Positions 15,091 through 21,856 of a stretch of DNA of 32,157 nucleotides are shown one piece after another (positions within the stretch are counted from its first letter, which is position 1; the number at the start of each line of letters is the position of its first letter). The notes below the pieces were generated by a model that worked only from the letters and a program-made list of their open reading frames with translations, searched no databases and was not told where the DNA came from. A program made the position numbers and the translations under genes. The stretch is from Acidimicrobiaceae bacterium (GTDB taxonomy: Bacteria > Actinomycetota > Acidimicrobiia > Acidimicrobiales > Aldehydirespiratoraceae): NCBI GenBank assembly GCA_026706815.1, contig JAPOYA010000028.1:1-32157 (forward strand), in the 5' to 3' direction.

Positions 15091-15519
15091 ATGAACGATC
15101 CGACTGACCTCTTCAGTCTCCACCGAGGGGATGTTCTCGATGCCTACGGCGAATGGCCGCAACCCGATTGCCTGATCGTGGACGGACCCTACGGTGTCGG
15201 TGGATTCTTTGGCGATCCCCGAACACCCGAGAGCCTTGCCGACTGGTACCGCCCCCACGTTGAAGCTTGGACGAAGAGCGCGAAGCTGTCATCGACGCTC
15301 TGGTTCTGGGGAACCGAGATCGGATGGGCGACCGTCCACCCCGTGCTTGCGGAGTTCGGCTGGGAATACGTGCAGGCGATTCACTGGGACAAGGGCATCG
15401 GCAGCGTTGGTCCGTCTGTGCAATACCGAATGCGGGTCCCCACTCGCTCAGCCGGAGTCGAATTAGTGCTAAGCGGTGTTAGGGTTCAAGTGCTCCGGGC
15501 CGTTAGCTCAGTTGGTTAG
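15091..15519 (+). pseudogene. N-terminal fragment of a DNA N4/N6 methyltransferase
   Basis: From ATG 15091 the sequence has the family order: LFSLHRGDVLDAYGEWPQPD, the catalytic-type motif DGPYGVGGFFGDP (a DPPY variant), SLADWYRPHVEAW, TLWFWGTEIGWATVHPVL and IHWDKGIG. Similarity stops near 15410 and the rest is noise that runs into tRNA-Val. Motif I and the SAM-binding half that should follow are missing, so it is not functional. ATG 15028 would add 21 residues with no family support. Together with the fragments at 14018 and 14420, this points to a lost restriction or mobile locus. Confidence 0.65.
15480..15485 (+). promoter_or_regulatory. -10 element TAGGGT of tRNA-Val
   Basis: TAGGGT lies 11 nt before the mature tRNA 5' end, inside the tail of the methyltransferase fragment. 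It could drive tRNA-Val and the TrpC-like gene together. Confidence 0.35.
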
Positions 15520-15570
15520 AGCGCCTGCTCGACACGCAGGAGGTCACAAGTTCGACTCTTGTACGGCCCA
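15497..15570 (+). tRNA. tRNA-Val(GAC) with C33
   Basis: Cloverleaf: acceptor GGGCCGT/ACGGCCC, D arm GCTC/GAGC, anticodon stem CCTGC/GCAGG with loop TCGACAC, T arm ACAAG/CTTGT with TTCGACT, discriminator A. The loop places GAC at 34-36. Position 33 is C, whereas U33 is nearly universal because it makes the U-turn. All other conserved positions look normal. CCA is not encoded. The next gene starts 2 nt after the discriminator base. Confidence 0.88.
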
Positions 15571-15572
15571 CG

Positions 15573-16298
15573 ATGACACTGGACTCTGAGTCTGTGGGCC
15601 ATGCGTTCAAGAATGCTCTGACATCCGGCCCCGAACTGGCGGTTATCGCTGAGGTGAAGCGCAAGTCGCCGTCCGCCGGGGACTTGCGTCCCGGCCTCGG
15701 AGCTGCCGAGACCGCGGTCGAGTACGTCCGAGGCGGTGCCGCCTGCATCTCCGTGCTGACCGAGGGGCCGCGGTTCGGTGGGAGTCCCGAAGATCTGAAA
15801 TCGGTGAAACAGGCAGTGGACGCGCCGGTGTTGCGCAAGGACTTCCTCACGACTCCCCAACACATCTACGACGCTGCGGCGATGGGCGCCGACGCAGTGC
15901 TGCTGATCGTGGAAGACATCGGATCGGCCCCAGAAGTCGAAGAGCTTCAGGCTCTCGCCTTGAGCCTGGGCATGGACGCCCTCACCGAGATCCGCGGTGA
16001 GCACGATCTGGCGATGGCCGCCGAGGCCGGCGCCTACATGATCGCGGTGAACCAGCGGGACAATCCCAAGGACACTCGCTTCACCGTCGACCACCACAAG
16101 GCGGTCCGTATGGCGGGCCTGCTGGCCGAACTCGGGCCGGGCGTTGTGACCGTTGCGGCGTCCGGTATCGAAACGCCGAACGGAACGAAGCTCGCAGACC
16201 TGGCCGAGGTCGGCTACGACGCCGCGCTGATCGGGGAAGCCCTCGTGCTTAGCGATTCGCCCGCACAACGCCTGCGGACAATGCTCGAAACTTTGTAG
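15573..16298 (+). CDS. trpC: Indole-3-glycerol-phosphate synthase-like protein
   Basis: A 241-residue TIM barrel of the TrpC family, which closes the indole ring in tryptophan synthesis. Catalytic positions in family order: Glu27 and Lys29 in AEVKRKSPS, Lys89 in VLRKDF, Glu139 in LTEI and Asn160 in VNQRD. The conserved Glu of the ESGI motif is Ala196 (AASGI). The helical N-terminal extension of about 40 residues found in most TrpC proteins is absent, and the tRNA upstream leaves no room for it. The ATG is 2 nt after tRNA-Val and has no ribosome site. No other trp gene is nearby, so it may be a second TrpC-like enzyme with another role. Confidence 0.8.
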   Translation: MTLDSESVGHAFKNALTSGPELAVIAEVKRKSPSAGDLRPGLGAAETAVEYVRGGAACISVLTEGPRFGGSPEDLKSVKQAVDAPVLRKDFLTTPQHIYDAAAMGADAVLLIVEDIGSAPEVEELQALALSLGMDALTEIRGEHDLAMAAEAGAYMIAVNQRDNPKDTRFTVDHHKAVRMAGLLAELGPGVVTVAASGIETPNGTKLADLAEVGYDAALIGEALVLSDSPAQRLRTMLETL

Positions 16299-16407
16299 AA
16301 ACAAAAGCTTCTCGCGCTGGTCACACAACGACGATCCTGCCGTCGGCGACGATCCGTAAACTTGGCGCTCGAACCTGCAAGCAATTTCGATAAGTCGGGG
16401 GGTAGAG
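16299..16407. promoter_or_regulatory. amt upstream region
   Basis: 109 bp with two copies of GACGATCC 20 bp apart (about 16331 and 16349) and a strong purine run GGGGGGTAGAG before the amt ATG that serves as ribosome site. A TAAGTC-like element precedes it. I tested by eye for a GlnR box and did not find one. Confidence 0.3.
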
Positions 16408-17604
16408 ATGTCTGGTGACACTGCGTGGATGCTGGTATCGGCTGCGTTGGTGATGTTCATGGTGCCGGGTCTGGCGCTGTTCTACGGCGGCATGGTCGGC
16501 ACGAGAAATGTGCTCAACATGCTCAACATGAACCTCTACTGCCTGGGTGTGATTCCACTGCTGTGGGCCGTGTGCGGTTTCGGGTTCGCCTCGGGAGACT
16601 GGAACTTCCCCCTGTTCGGCGACTTCGACGCGGCGTTCTTGAACGGCGTCGAAGGCGTCGTAGGCGGTCGGGAGTTCGTCTTCGGCATGACGTTCGCGGT
16701 GATCACACCGGCTCTCATCTCCGGCGCTGTGGCAGGCCGTATGAAGTTCACCGCGTGGGCGATCTTCGTGCCCGTGTGGTCGTTCTTGGTGTATTCGCCG
16801 GTGGTCTATTGGATCTACGGCGGCGAGGGCTGGATCGCGAACCTTCCGGCGCACGACTTCGCTGGCGGCACCGCAATCCACATCAATGCCGGCGCAGCGG
16901 CCTTGGCGCTGGTGATGGTGCTCGGCCCCCGTCAGGGATGGCCGAAGAAGATCGACTTCCCCCACAGCCTGCCCTTGGTCCTGCTGGGCGCCGGGATCCT
17001 GTGGTTCGGCTGGTTCGGTTTCAACGCGGGTTCGGCTCTGGCCGCCGACAGTGTGGCCGTTCACGCCTTCTTGACTACGTTCCTGGCCGCAGCAGCAGGG
17101 CTGTGCTTCTGGATCCTCGCGGAAGTCGTCAAAGGCGGTAAACCGACATCGTTGGGCATGGCCTCCGGTGTTGTCGCCGGGCTTGTGGCGATAACCCCGG
17201 CGGCAGGATTCGTCGGACCGATTCCGGCCATTCTCATCGGCGCCGTTGCGGGGGTCGTGTGCTTCTTGGCCATCGGACTCAAGGTTCGCTACAACTACGA
17301 CGACAGTCTCGACGTCGTCGGGATCCACATGTTCGGCGGGATCGTCGGCGGGGTCTTGATCGGCTTCTTCGCTGAGGCTGCTGCGGTGGAAGGCGCCGAC
17401 TTCATAGACGGGATCTTCTACGGCGGGGGAGAACTGCTGTTGAACCAGGTCGTCTCGATCGTGGCGGTTATGGCCTACAGCTTCGTGCTCACCTTGATCA
17501 TCGCCAAGATCCTCAACGCCGCGATGGGACTGCGTGCCACTGACGACGAGGAGACTCTCGGACTCGATCAAGCACTGCACGCGGAAACGGCTTACAACTC
17601 CTAG
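16408..17604 (+). CDS. amt: Ammonium transporter (Amt family)
   Basis: A 398-residue membrane protein with 11 predicted hydrophobic segments that conducts ammonium/ammonia across the cytoplasmic membrane. The conserved pore residues are visible: Asp150 in HDFAGG, His158 in GTAIHINAGA and His307 in VGIHMFGG. The GRMKFTAW loop and the short C-terminal tail are typical of Amt. The start ATG has a G-rich ribosome site directly upstream. The usual partner glnK (PII) is not adjacent; a chorismate mutase follows after a 122-bp gap with a direct repeat. Control by nitrogen is expected for the family but not visible in the sequence. Confidence 0.94.
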   Translation: MSGDTAWMLVSAALVMFMVPGLALFYGGMVGTRNVLNMLNMNLYCLGVIPLLWAVCGFGFASGDWNFPLFGDFDAAFLNGVEGVVGGREFVFGMTFAVITPALISGAVAGRMKFTAWAIFVPVWSFLVYSPVVYWIYGGEGWIANLPAHDFAGGTAIHINAGAAALALVMVLGPRQGWPKKIDFPHSLPLVLLGAGILWFGWFGFNAGSALAADSVAVHAFLTTFLAAAAGLCFWILAEVVKGGKPTSLGMASGVVAGLVAITPAAGFVGPIPAILIGAVAGVVCFLAIGLKVRYNYDDSLDVVGIHMFGGIVGGVLIGFFAEAAAVEGADFIDGIFYGGGELLLNQVVSIVAVMAYSFVLTLIIAKILNAAMGLRATDDEETLGLDQALHAETAYNS

Positions 17605-17702
17605 ACGCGGCACCGCCGATTCGGGCTCGCGTATCCAACGGCGCCGAGGTCGGGGTCGAGAGCGACGCGGTACCGCCGATTCGGGCTCGCGTATCCAACG
17701 GC
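17604..17702. repeat. Two direct copies of a 39-nt repeat, 60-nt period
   Basis: 17604-17642 and 17664-17702 are identical except for one base (C versus T at the eighth position). The 21-nt segment between them resembles the segment after the second copy, so the unit may be a 60-bp tandem duplication. It begins at the last base of the amt stop codon and ends just before the -10 of the chorismate mutase gene. Function is unknown. Confidence 0.85.
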
Positions 17703-17714
17703 ACTGCGGTGGGG

Positions 17715-17720
17715 TAGATT
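17715..17720 (+). promoter_or_regulatory. -10 element TAGATT for a leaderless transcript
   Basis: TAGATT ends 6 nt before the ATG at 17727. There is no Shine-Dalgarno sequence in between, so translation is probably leaderless. Confidence 0.6.
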
Positions 17721-17726
17721 TCGAGC

Positions 17727-18011
17727 ATGGCTGACGAACAGCTCCAACGCTTCCGTTCCAGCATCGACAACATCGATGCAGCGCTGATTCTGTTGTTGGC
17801 GGAGCGTTTCAAGATCACCGAGGACGTCGGCAAGTACAAGGCGCAGCAGGGACTCCCAGCCGCAGACCCCGAGCGAGAGAAGCAGCAGATCGCGCGGCTT
17901 CGGGAGCTCTCGTCGGTGGCCAACCTGGATCCGACTTTCAGCGAGGCGTTCCTGCGTCTGGTGATCGACGAGGTGATCCGTCGCCACGAGCGCACCGCCG
18001 AACAGCCCTGA
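17727..18011 (+). CDS. Chorismate mutase (AroQ class)
   Basis: A 94-residue all-helical chorismate mutase that converts chorismate to prephenate for Phe and Tyr synthesis. The family pattern is clear: FRSSIDNIDAALILLLAERF (helix 1 with the active-site Arg), VGKYKAQQG (Lys), DPEREKQQI (Arg and Glu) and a closing helix with FLRLVIDEVI. The length is that of a stand-alone enzyme, not a fusion to prephenate dehydratase. The promoter is a leaderless type. It converges on the SnoaL-like gene, with a 32-bp gap. Confidence 0.88.
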   Translation: MADEQLQRFRSSIDNIDAALILLLAERFKITEDVGKYKAQQGLPAADPEREKQQIARLRELSSVANLDPTFSEAFLRLVIDEVIRRHERTAEQP

Positions 18012-18043
18012 CAGCCACCGACGCCCATTCGAGCGGAGTTCGT

Positions 18044-18466
18044 CTAGACGGGATAGTCGGCGGACCAGGGGACCGATAACCGGCGATGGGCAATCCGCCA
18101 GCCGTCGGGGGTGGGCACGAACCGGTCGTGGTAGTGGATGTGCATCACATGGTCGATGCGCTCATCGCCGTCTACTCGGAGATGATGGGCCTCGCAGTAG
18201 GTCACACCCTCGATCTCAGCGTCGTCGGTCACCGAAAACAGTTGCTGGCCCAATATGTGGCTCGTGGTCTCATAGCGGAGCAGTCCCGCCATGGCGTCGG
18301 CGATCTCTGCCAGACCCGACCTCTGGCCGCGGCCCGTGTCGAGCAGGGCGTCTGCGGTGAACACCTCATCGAAGCGAGCGAAGTCGCGCTGATCGACGAT
18401 GAGGGCGTACAGGGCAGTGAGATCAGCCAGTTCTGCCCGATCATGGAGGTTAGTGAGGCGCGCCAT
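18044..18466 (-). CDS. SnoaL-like (NTF2-fold) protein
   Basis: A 140-residue protein of the SnoaL_4/NTF2-like group: ELADLTALYALIVDQRDFAR, FDEVFTADALLD, TSHILGQQLFSV, and the C-terminal HYHDRFVPTPDGWRIAHRRL. Members are small cone-shaped proteins with a pocket that act as isomerases, dehydratases or ring-hydroxylating dioxygenase small-subunit relatives. The substrate is unknown. The ATG at 18466 is 41 bp from the divergent aceK start, so the two share a very short regulatory region. Confidence 0.78.
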   Translation of the reverse strand: MARLTNLHDRAELADLTALYALIVDQRDFARFDEVFTADALLDTGRGQRSGLAEIADAMAGLLRYETTSHILGQQLFSVTDDAEIEGVTYCEAHHLRVDGDERIDHVMHIHYHDRFVPTPDGWRIAHRRLSVPWSADYPV

Positions 18467-18507
18467 GCTGCTACGATCCCACCTTCGGCCAGCCTGCGGG
18501 GTGATCT

Positions 18508-20310
18508 GTGCAAACTTCAGCGGAGTCGCGTGCAGCGGACCAAGCGCATCACAAAGGCCCTCCGGACGCTGCGGATCGCTGGGGTCCGGAGGCAGACCCG
18601 CGAGTCGATCGTCTTGCCCGGATGCTGCGTGATGCTTTCGTCGAGTACCACGAGCGCTACTTGGAACTCACCCACAAGGCTTCGCGCTGTTTCTTGGAGC
18701 GCGACTGGGCCGGGCATCAACAGGACACAAAAGACCGCCTGAACTTGCATAAACGCCTTGTCTTCAACGTCGTCGACGCGGCTCGGCTCGTGTTGTCGGA
18801 GAACGATCCCGAAGCTCGCACAGTGTGGATAGGCGCCAGGCGCCGCTACGTGGACCTGGTCTCGGAGCGTATGGACCTTGAGCTGGCCGAGACGTTCTAC
18901 AACTCCGTCACCCGGCGCCTGTTCCATATCATCGGGATCGATGAAGATCTGGAGTTTCTGTGGCTTGGTCCCACCAAGTTGCCCGCAGACGACGGCACCC
19001 GTGGCGAATACCGACAGTTCCCGGTTGAGAGCACAGTCACCGACTGTCTTCGGGAGATATTCGAGCACTCGCCGCTGGCCTCGAGCTTCGCAGACATCGA
19101 CGGCGATGCCTCCAAGGTCGCCGGGCGGGTAAGCACCCTGCTAGAAGAGATCTGGGACGGCCATCTTGATGCGATCGACATACTGCGACCGATCTTCTAC
19201 CGCAACAAGGGCGCCTATCTCGTCGGGCGGCTCCGCTGGTTGAACCGGCTGGCCCCCATAGTCATCGCCCTGGTCCATTCCGAGAAGGGCGTTCAGGTGG
19301 ACGCGGTGCTGCTCACAGAGACCGACGCCAGCCGTCTCTTCGGCTACACGCGATCCTATTTCCATGTCCTGTGCCGGCGCCCGGCAGCGGTGGTCGGCTT
19401 CTTGAAGTCACTGCTGCCGGTGAAACCCGTGGCCGAGCTGTACACGTCCATCGGCTACAACCAGCACGGCAAGACCAACCTGTTCCGAGCGCTCTACCGC
19501 CATATGGAACACTCCAACACCCGCTTCGAAAGAGCGCGGGGAGCCCGCGGCATGGTGATGGCGGTGTTCACGCTGCCGTCTTTCGACGTGGTGTTCAAGC
19601 TCATCAAGGACCGCTTCGCGCCGACCAAACGGACCACCCCCGAAGATGTGAAACGGCGCTACAAGCTGGTGTTCGGCCACGATCGAGTCGGCCGGCTCGT
19701 CGATGCCCAGGAGTTCACGAACTTGAGCTTCAACCGCGACCGTTTCGACGAGGAACTGATCGACGAACTGCGCAACGACTGTGCCCGGACGGTAACGATC
19801 ACCAACGACGAGGTGGTGCTGCACCACGCCTACACCGAGCGGCGGCTCTACCCTCTCGACCTGTACCTGCGGGAGATGTCAGCGGAACGGGCGCGTGCTG
19901 CTGCTATCGACTACGGCTGCGCGATCAAGGACCTCGCCGCGGCCAACATCTTTCCGGGCGATCTGTTTCCCAAGAACTTCGGGGTCACGCGGCACGGCGT
20001 GGTGGTGTTCTACGACTATGACGAATTGGCGCTATTGGGCGACATCAACTTCCGGAAGATGCCGGTGAGCCAGAACTACGACGATGAAATGTCGGATCAA
20101 CCATGGTTCCCGGTTGAGTCCAACGATGTGTTCCCCGAGGAGTTCCGCACCTATCTGCGTTCGCCACGGGTGATCGGCGAGGTGATGGAAATGCGTCACT
20201 CTGACATTTGCTCTGTTGAGTTCTGGAAATCGATGCAGGAATTGCACCATGCCGGCGAGCTTCCCGATTTCTTCCCGTACCCCCAAGAACTGCGCTTCGA
20301 GGAGGGCTGA
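18508..20310 (+). CDS. aceK: Isocitrate dehydrogenase kinase/phosphatase
   Basis: A 600-residue AceK, the bifunctional enzyme that phosphorylates and dephosphorylates isocitrate dehydrogenase to direct isocitrate into the glyoxylate shunt. Family blocks are clear: the helical regulatory half (to about 320), the nucleotide loop VFTLPSFDVVFKLIKDRF, and the kinase core IKDLAAANIFPGD (Asp485), KNFGVTRHG (Asn490) and FYDYDE (Asp503). The GTG at 18508 gives about 30 extra N-terminal residues compared with the E. coli protein; Met39 is an alternative. AceK is known mainly from Proteobacteria, so its presence in an actinobacterial context is notable. Citrate synthase lies immediately downstream on the other strand. 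No isocitrate lyase or malate synthase is in the window. Confidence 0.93.
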   Translation: MQTSAESRAADQAHHKGPPDAADRWGPEADPRVDRLARMLRDAFVEYHERYLELTHKASRCFLERDWAGHQQDTKDRLNLHKRLVFNVVDAARLVLSENDPEARTVWIGARRRYVDLVSERMDLELAETFYNSVTRRLFHIIGIDEDLEFLWLGPTKLPADDGTRGEYRQFPVESTVTDCLREIFEHSPLASSFADIDGDASKVAGRVSTLLEEIWDGHLDAIDILRPIFYRNKGAYLVGRLRWLNRLAPIVIALVHSEKGVQVDAVLLTETDASRLFGYTRSYFHVLCRRPAAVVGFLKSLLPVKPVAELYTSIGYNQHGKTNLFRALYRHMEHSNTRFERARGARGMVMAVFTLPSFDVVFKLIKDRFAPTKRTTPEDVKRRYKLVFGHDRVGRLVDAQEFTNLSFNRDRFDEELIDELRNDCARTVTITNDEVVLHHAYTERRLYPLDLYLREMSAERARAAAIDYGCAIKDLAAANIFPGDLFPKNFGVTRHGVVVFYDYDELALLGDINFRKMPVSQNYDDEMSDQPWFPVESNDVFPEEFRTYLRSPRVIGEVMEMRHSDICSVEFWKSMQELHHAGELPDFFPYPQELRFEEG

Positions 20311-20484
20311 TATGCCCTGGGCAGTCTGCAAGGAAGCGTTGCGGTCGTGACCGGTGCTGGTTCGGGTATCGGACGAGCGATGGTCGAGCACTACGCCGGC
20401 GTGGGAATGAGAGTTGTTCGCAATGACCAAACGACTCAGCCCAACGACGGGAGCCCCATAAGCGGGCTCGGCGCGTCAACCTAG
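20311..20484 (+). pseudogene. N-terminal Rossmann fragment of an SDR
   Basis: Directly after the aceK stop, and in the same frame, 57 codons read GSVAVVTGAGSGIGRAM and EHYAGVGMRVV, the first strand, cofactor loop and second strand of an SDR. There is no start codon before the Rossmann motif and the frame ends at 20484 without catalytic residues. It overlaps the 3' end of the citrate synthase gene on the other strand. It is a truncated remnant. Confidence 0.65.
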
Positions 20485-21746
20485 CGTTCGCTCAAAGGCA
20501 CGAAGTCGCGCATCTCGGGGCCTGTGTAGAGCTGGCGCGGCCGGGCGATGCGGGACCCCTGCTCCATCATCTCGTTCCAATGCGCCAGCCAGCCAGGTGT
20601 CCGCCCGATGGCGAACAGCACCGTGAACATCTCGGTCGGAAAGCCCATCGACTGGTAGATCAGCCCCGAATAGAAGTCGACGTTGGGGTAGAGCCGGCGG
20701 TCGATGAAGTACGAGTCATTGGTCGCGATCTCCTCGATCTTCAAGGCGAGATCGAGCCGCGGGTTCTTGCCGGTGACCTCGAACACGTCATAGGCGGACT
20801 TCTTGATGATCTTGGCCCGAGGGTCGTAGTTCTTGTAGACCCGGTGGCCGAACCCCATCAAACGGTTCTCGCCTGACTTCACGGTCTTCATGAACGAGTC
20901 GACGTCGCTGTAGTCGCCGATCTCGTCGAGCATGTTGATCACGGCCTCGTTGGCGCCCCCGTGGCGCGGGCCGTAGAGAGCAGCGCAGGCTGCTGCAACA
21001 GAGGTGTAGGGGTCGGCATGGGATGAACCGACGACACGGGCCGCGGTGGTCGAACAGTTCTGTTCGTGGTCCGCGTGCAGAATCAACAAGATCTCCATGG
21101 CCTTGCCGAGCACCGGGTGTATCTCATACTCCCCGCCCATCCGGTACATCATGTTGAGGAAATTCTCGGGATATCCGAGCAGGTTGTCGGGGAAGACATA
21201 GGGCTGACCCTGAGAATGGCGGTAAGCCGCTGCTGCCAGCGTCGGCATCTTCGCAATCAAGCGGACGATCTGCTCCATGCGGATTTTGGGGTTCTCGATT
21301 TCCTTCGCCTCGGGATAGAAGGTCGAGAGGGCGGCGACACCGGAGGTGAGCAGGCCCATCGGGTGGGCGTCGTAATGGAAGGCGTCGTAGATCCGCTTGC
21401 GGAAGTTGTCATGCACGAACGTGTGATGCGTGATCTCGTACACCCATTCGTCGTGTTGGGCCCGAGTGGGCAGTTCGCCGTGCACGAGCAGGTAGGCGAC
21501 CTCAAGGAAAGAACTCTGCTCGGCCAGCTGTTCGATCGGGTAGCCCCGATAGCGAAGAACGCCGTTGTCGCCGTCGAGTTCGGTGATAGAGCTCGTGGTT
21601 GCGGCCGTGGTGGCCAGTCCCGGGTCGCAGAACCACACTCCCGGCAGGAAGCGACGCCACTCAGCGGCGTCGATCCCCCCATTCTCGATCGGGATTTCGA
21701 TCGAAGTCCCGCTTCGATTGTCTGTGATGGTGATGCTCTCAGGCAC
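20481..21746 (-). CDS. gltA: Citrate synthase
   Basis: A 421-residue citrate synthase that condenses acetyl-CoA with oxaloacetate at the entry of the TCA cycle. Active-site residues by alignment with the E. coli enzyme are His262 (YGPRHGGANE), His301 (MGFGHRVYK) and Asp357 (NVDFYSG). The length and N-terminal strand-rich domain are those of the type II (hexameric, NADH-sensitive) class. It starts at GTG 21746 with GAGGAG 6 nt upstream. It is transcribed in the direction opposite to aceK, and the two genes converge. Confidence 0.96.
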   Translation of the reverse strand: MPESITITDNRSGTSIEIPIENGGIDAAEWRRFLPGVWFCDPGLATTAATTSSITELDGDNGVLRYRGYPIEQLAEQSSFLEVAYLLVHGELPTRAQHDEWVYEITHHTFVHDNFRKRIYDAFHYDAHPMGLLTSGVAALSTFYPEAKEIENPKIRMEQIVRLIAKMPTLAAAAYRHSQGQPYVFPDNLLGYPENFLNMMYRMGGEYEIHPVLGKAMEILLILHADHEQNCSTTAARVVGSSHADPYTSVAAACAALYGPRHGGANEAVINMLDEIGDYSDVDSFMKTVKSGENRLMGFGHRVYKNYDPRAKIIKKSAYDVFEVTGKNPRLDLALKIEEIATNDSYFIDRRLYPNVDFYSGLIYQSMGFPTEMFTVLFAIGRTPGWLAHWNEMMEQGSRIARPRQLYTGPEMRDFVPLSER

Positions 21747-21763
21747 TCGCTGCTCCTCGGGGC

Positions 21764-21832
21764 GTCCCGATCTAGAGGTGGAAACCCGAATCTGAATCTA
21801 GACGGAGATTGCCCGGACCTGCACATCGGGAC
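21764..21832. promoter_or_regulatory. gltA upstream region with 8-bp inverted repeat
   Basis: GTCCCGAT (21764-21771) and ATCGGGAC (21825-21832) are perfect inverted repeats. Between them CTAGAT-type sequences occur twice, and TAGATT on the minus strand (near 21789-21799) is a -10 candidate for gltA. The arms could pair in RNA or be sites of a regulator; this is not decided by sequence. Confidence 0.35.
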
Positions 21833-21856
21833 AACATTGGAGTTGGTTGAACGCAG

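Noticed and set aside
16299..16407. GlnR-type nitrogen regulator box before amt
   Set aside because: GTAAAC and CGAAC are present, but spacing and bases do not fit the GlnR consensus.
16321..17613. 430-codon open frame opposite the ammonium transporter gene
   Set aside because: It lies antisense to a well-conserved Amt gene and reads as Asp/Glu/His/Gln-rich low-complexity sequence without domains; a shadow of GC-rich codon use.
17604..17702. The 39-nt repeats as a minimal CRISPR array
   Set aside because: Only two copies, one spacer similar to the flanking sequence, and no cas genes in the window.
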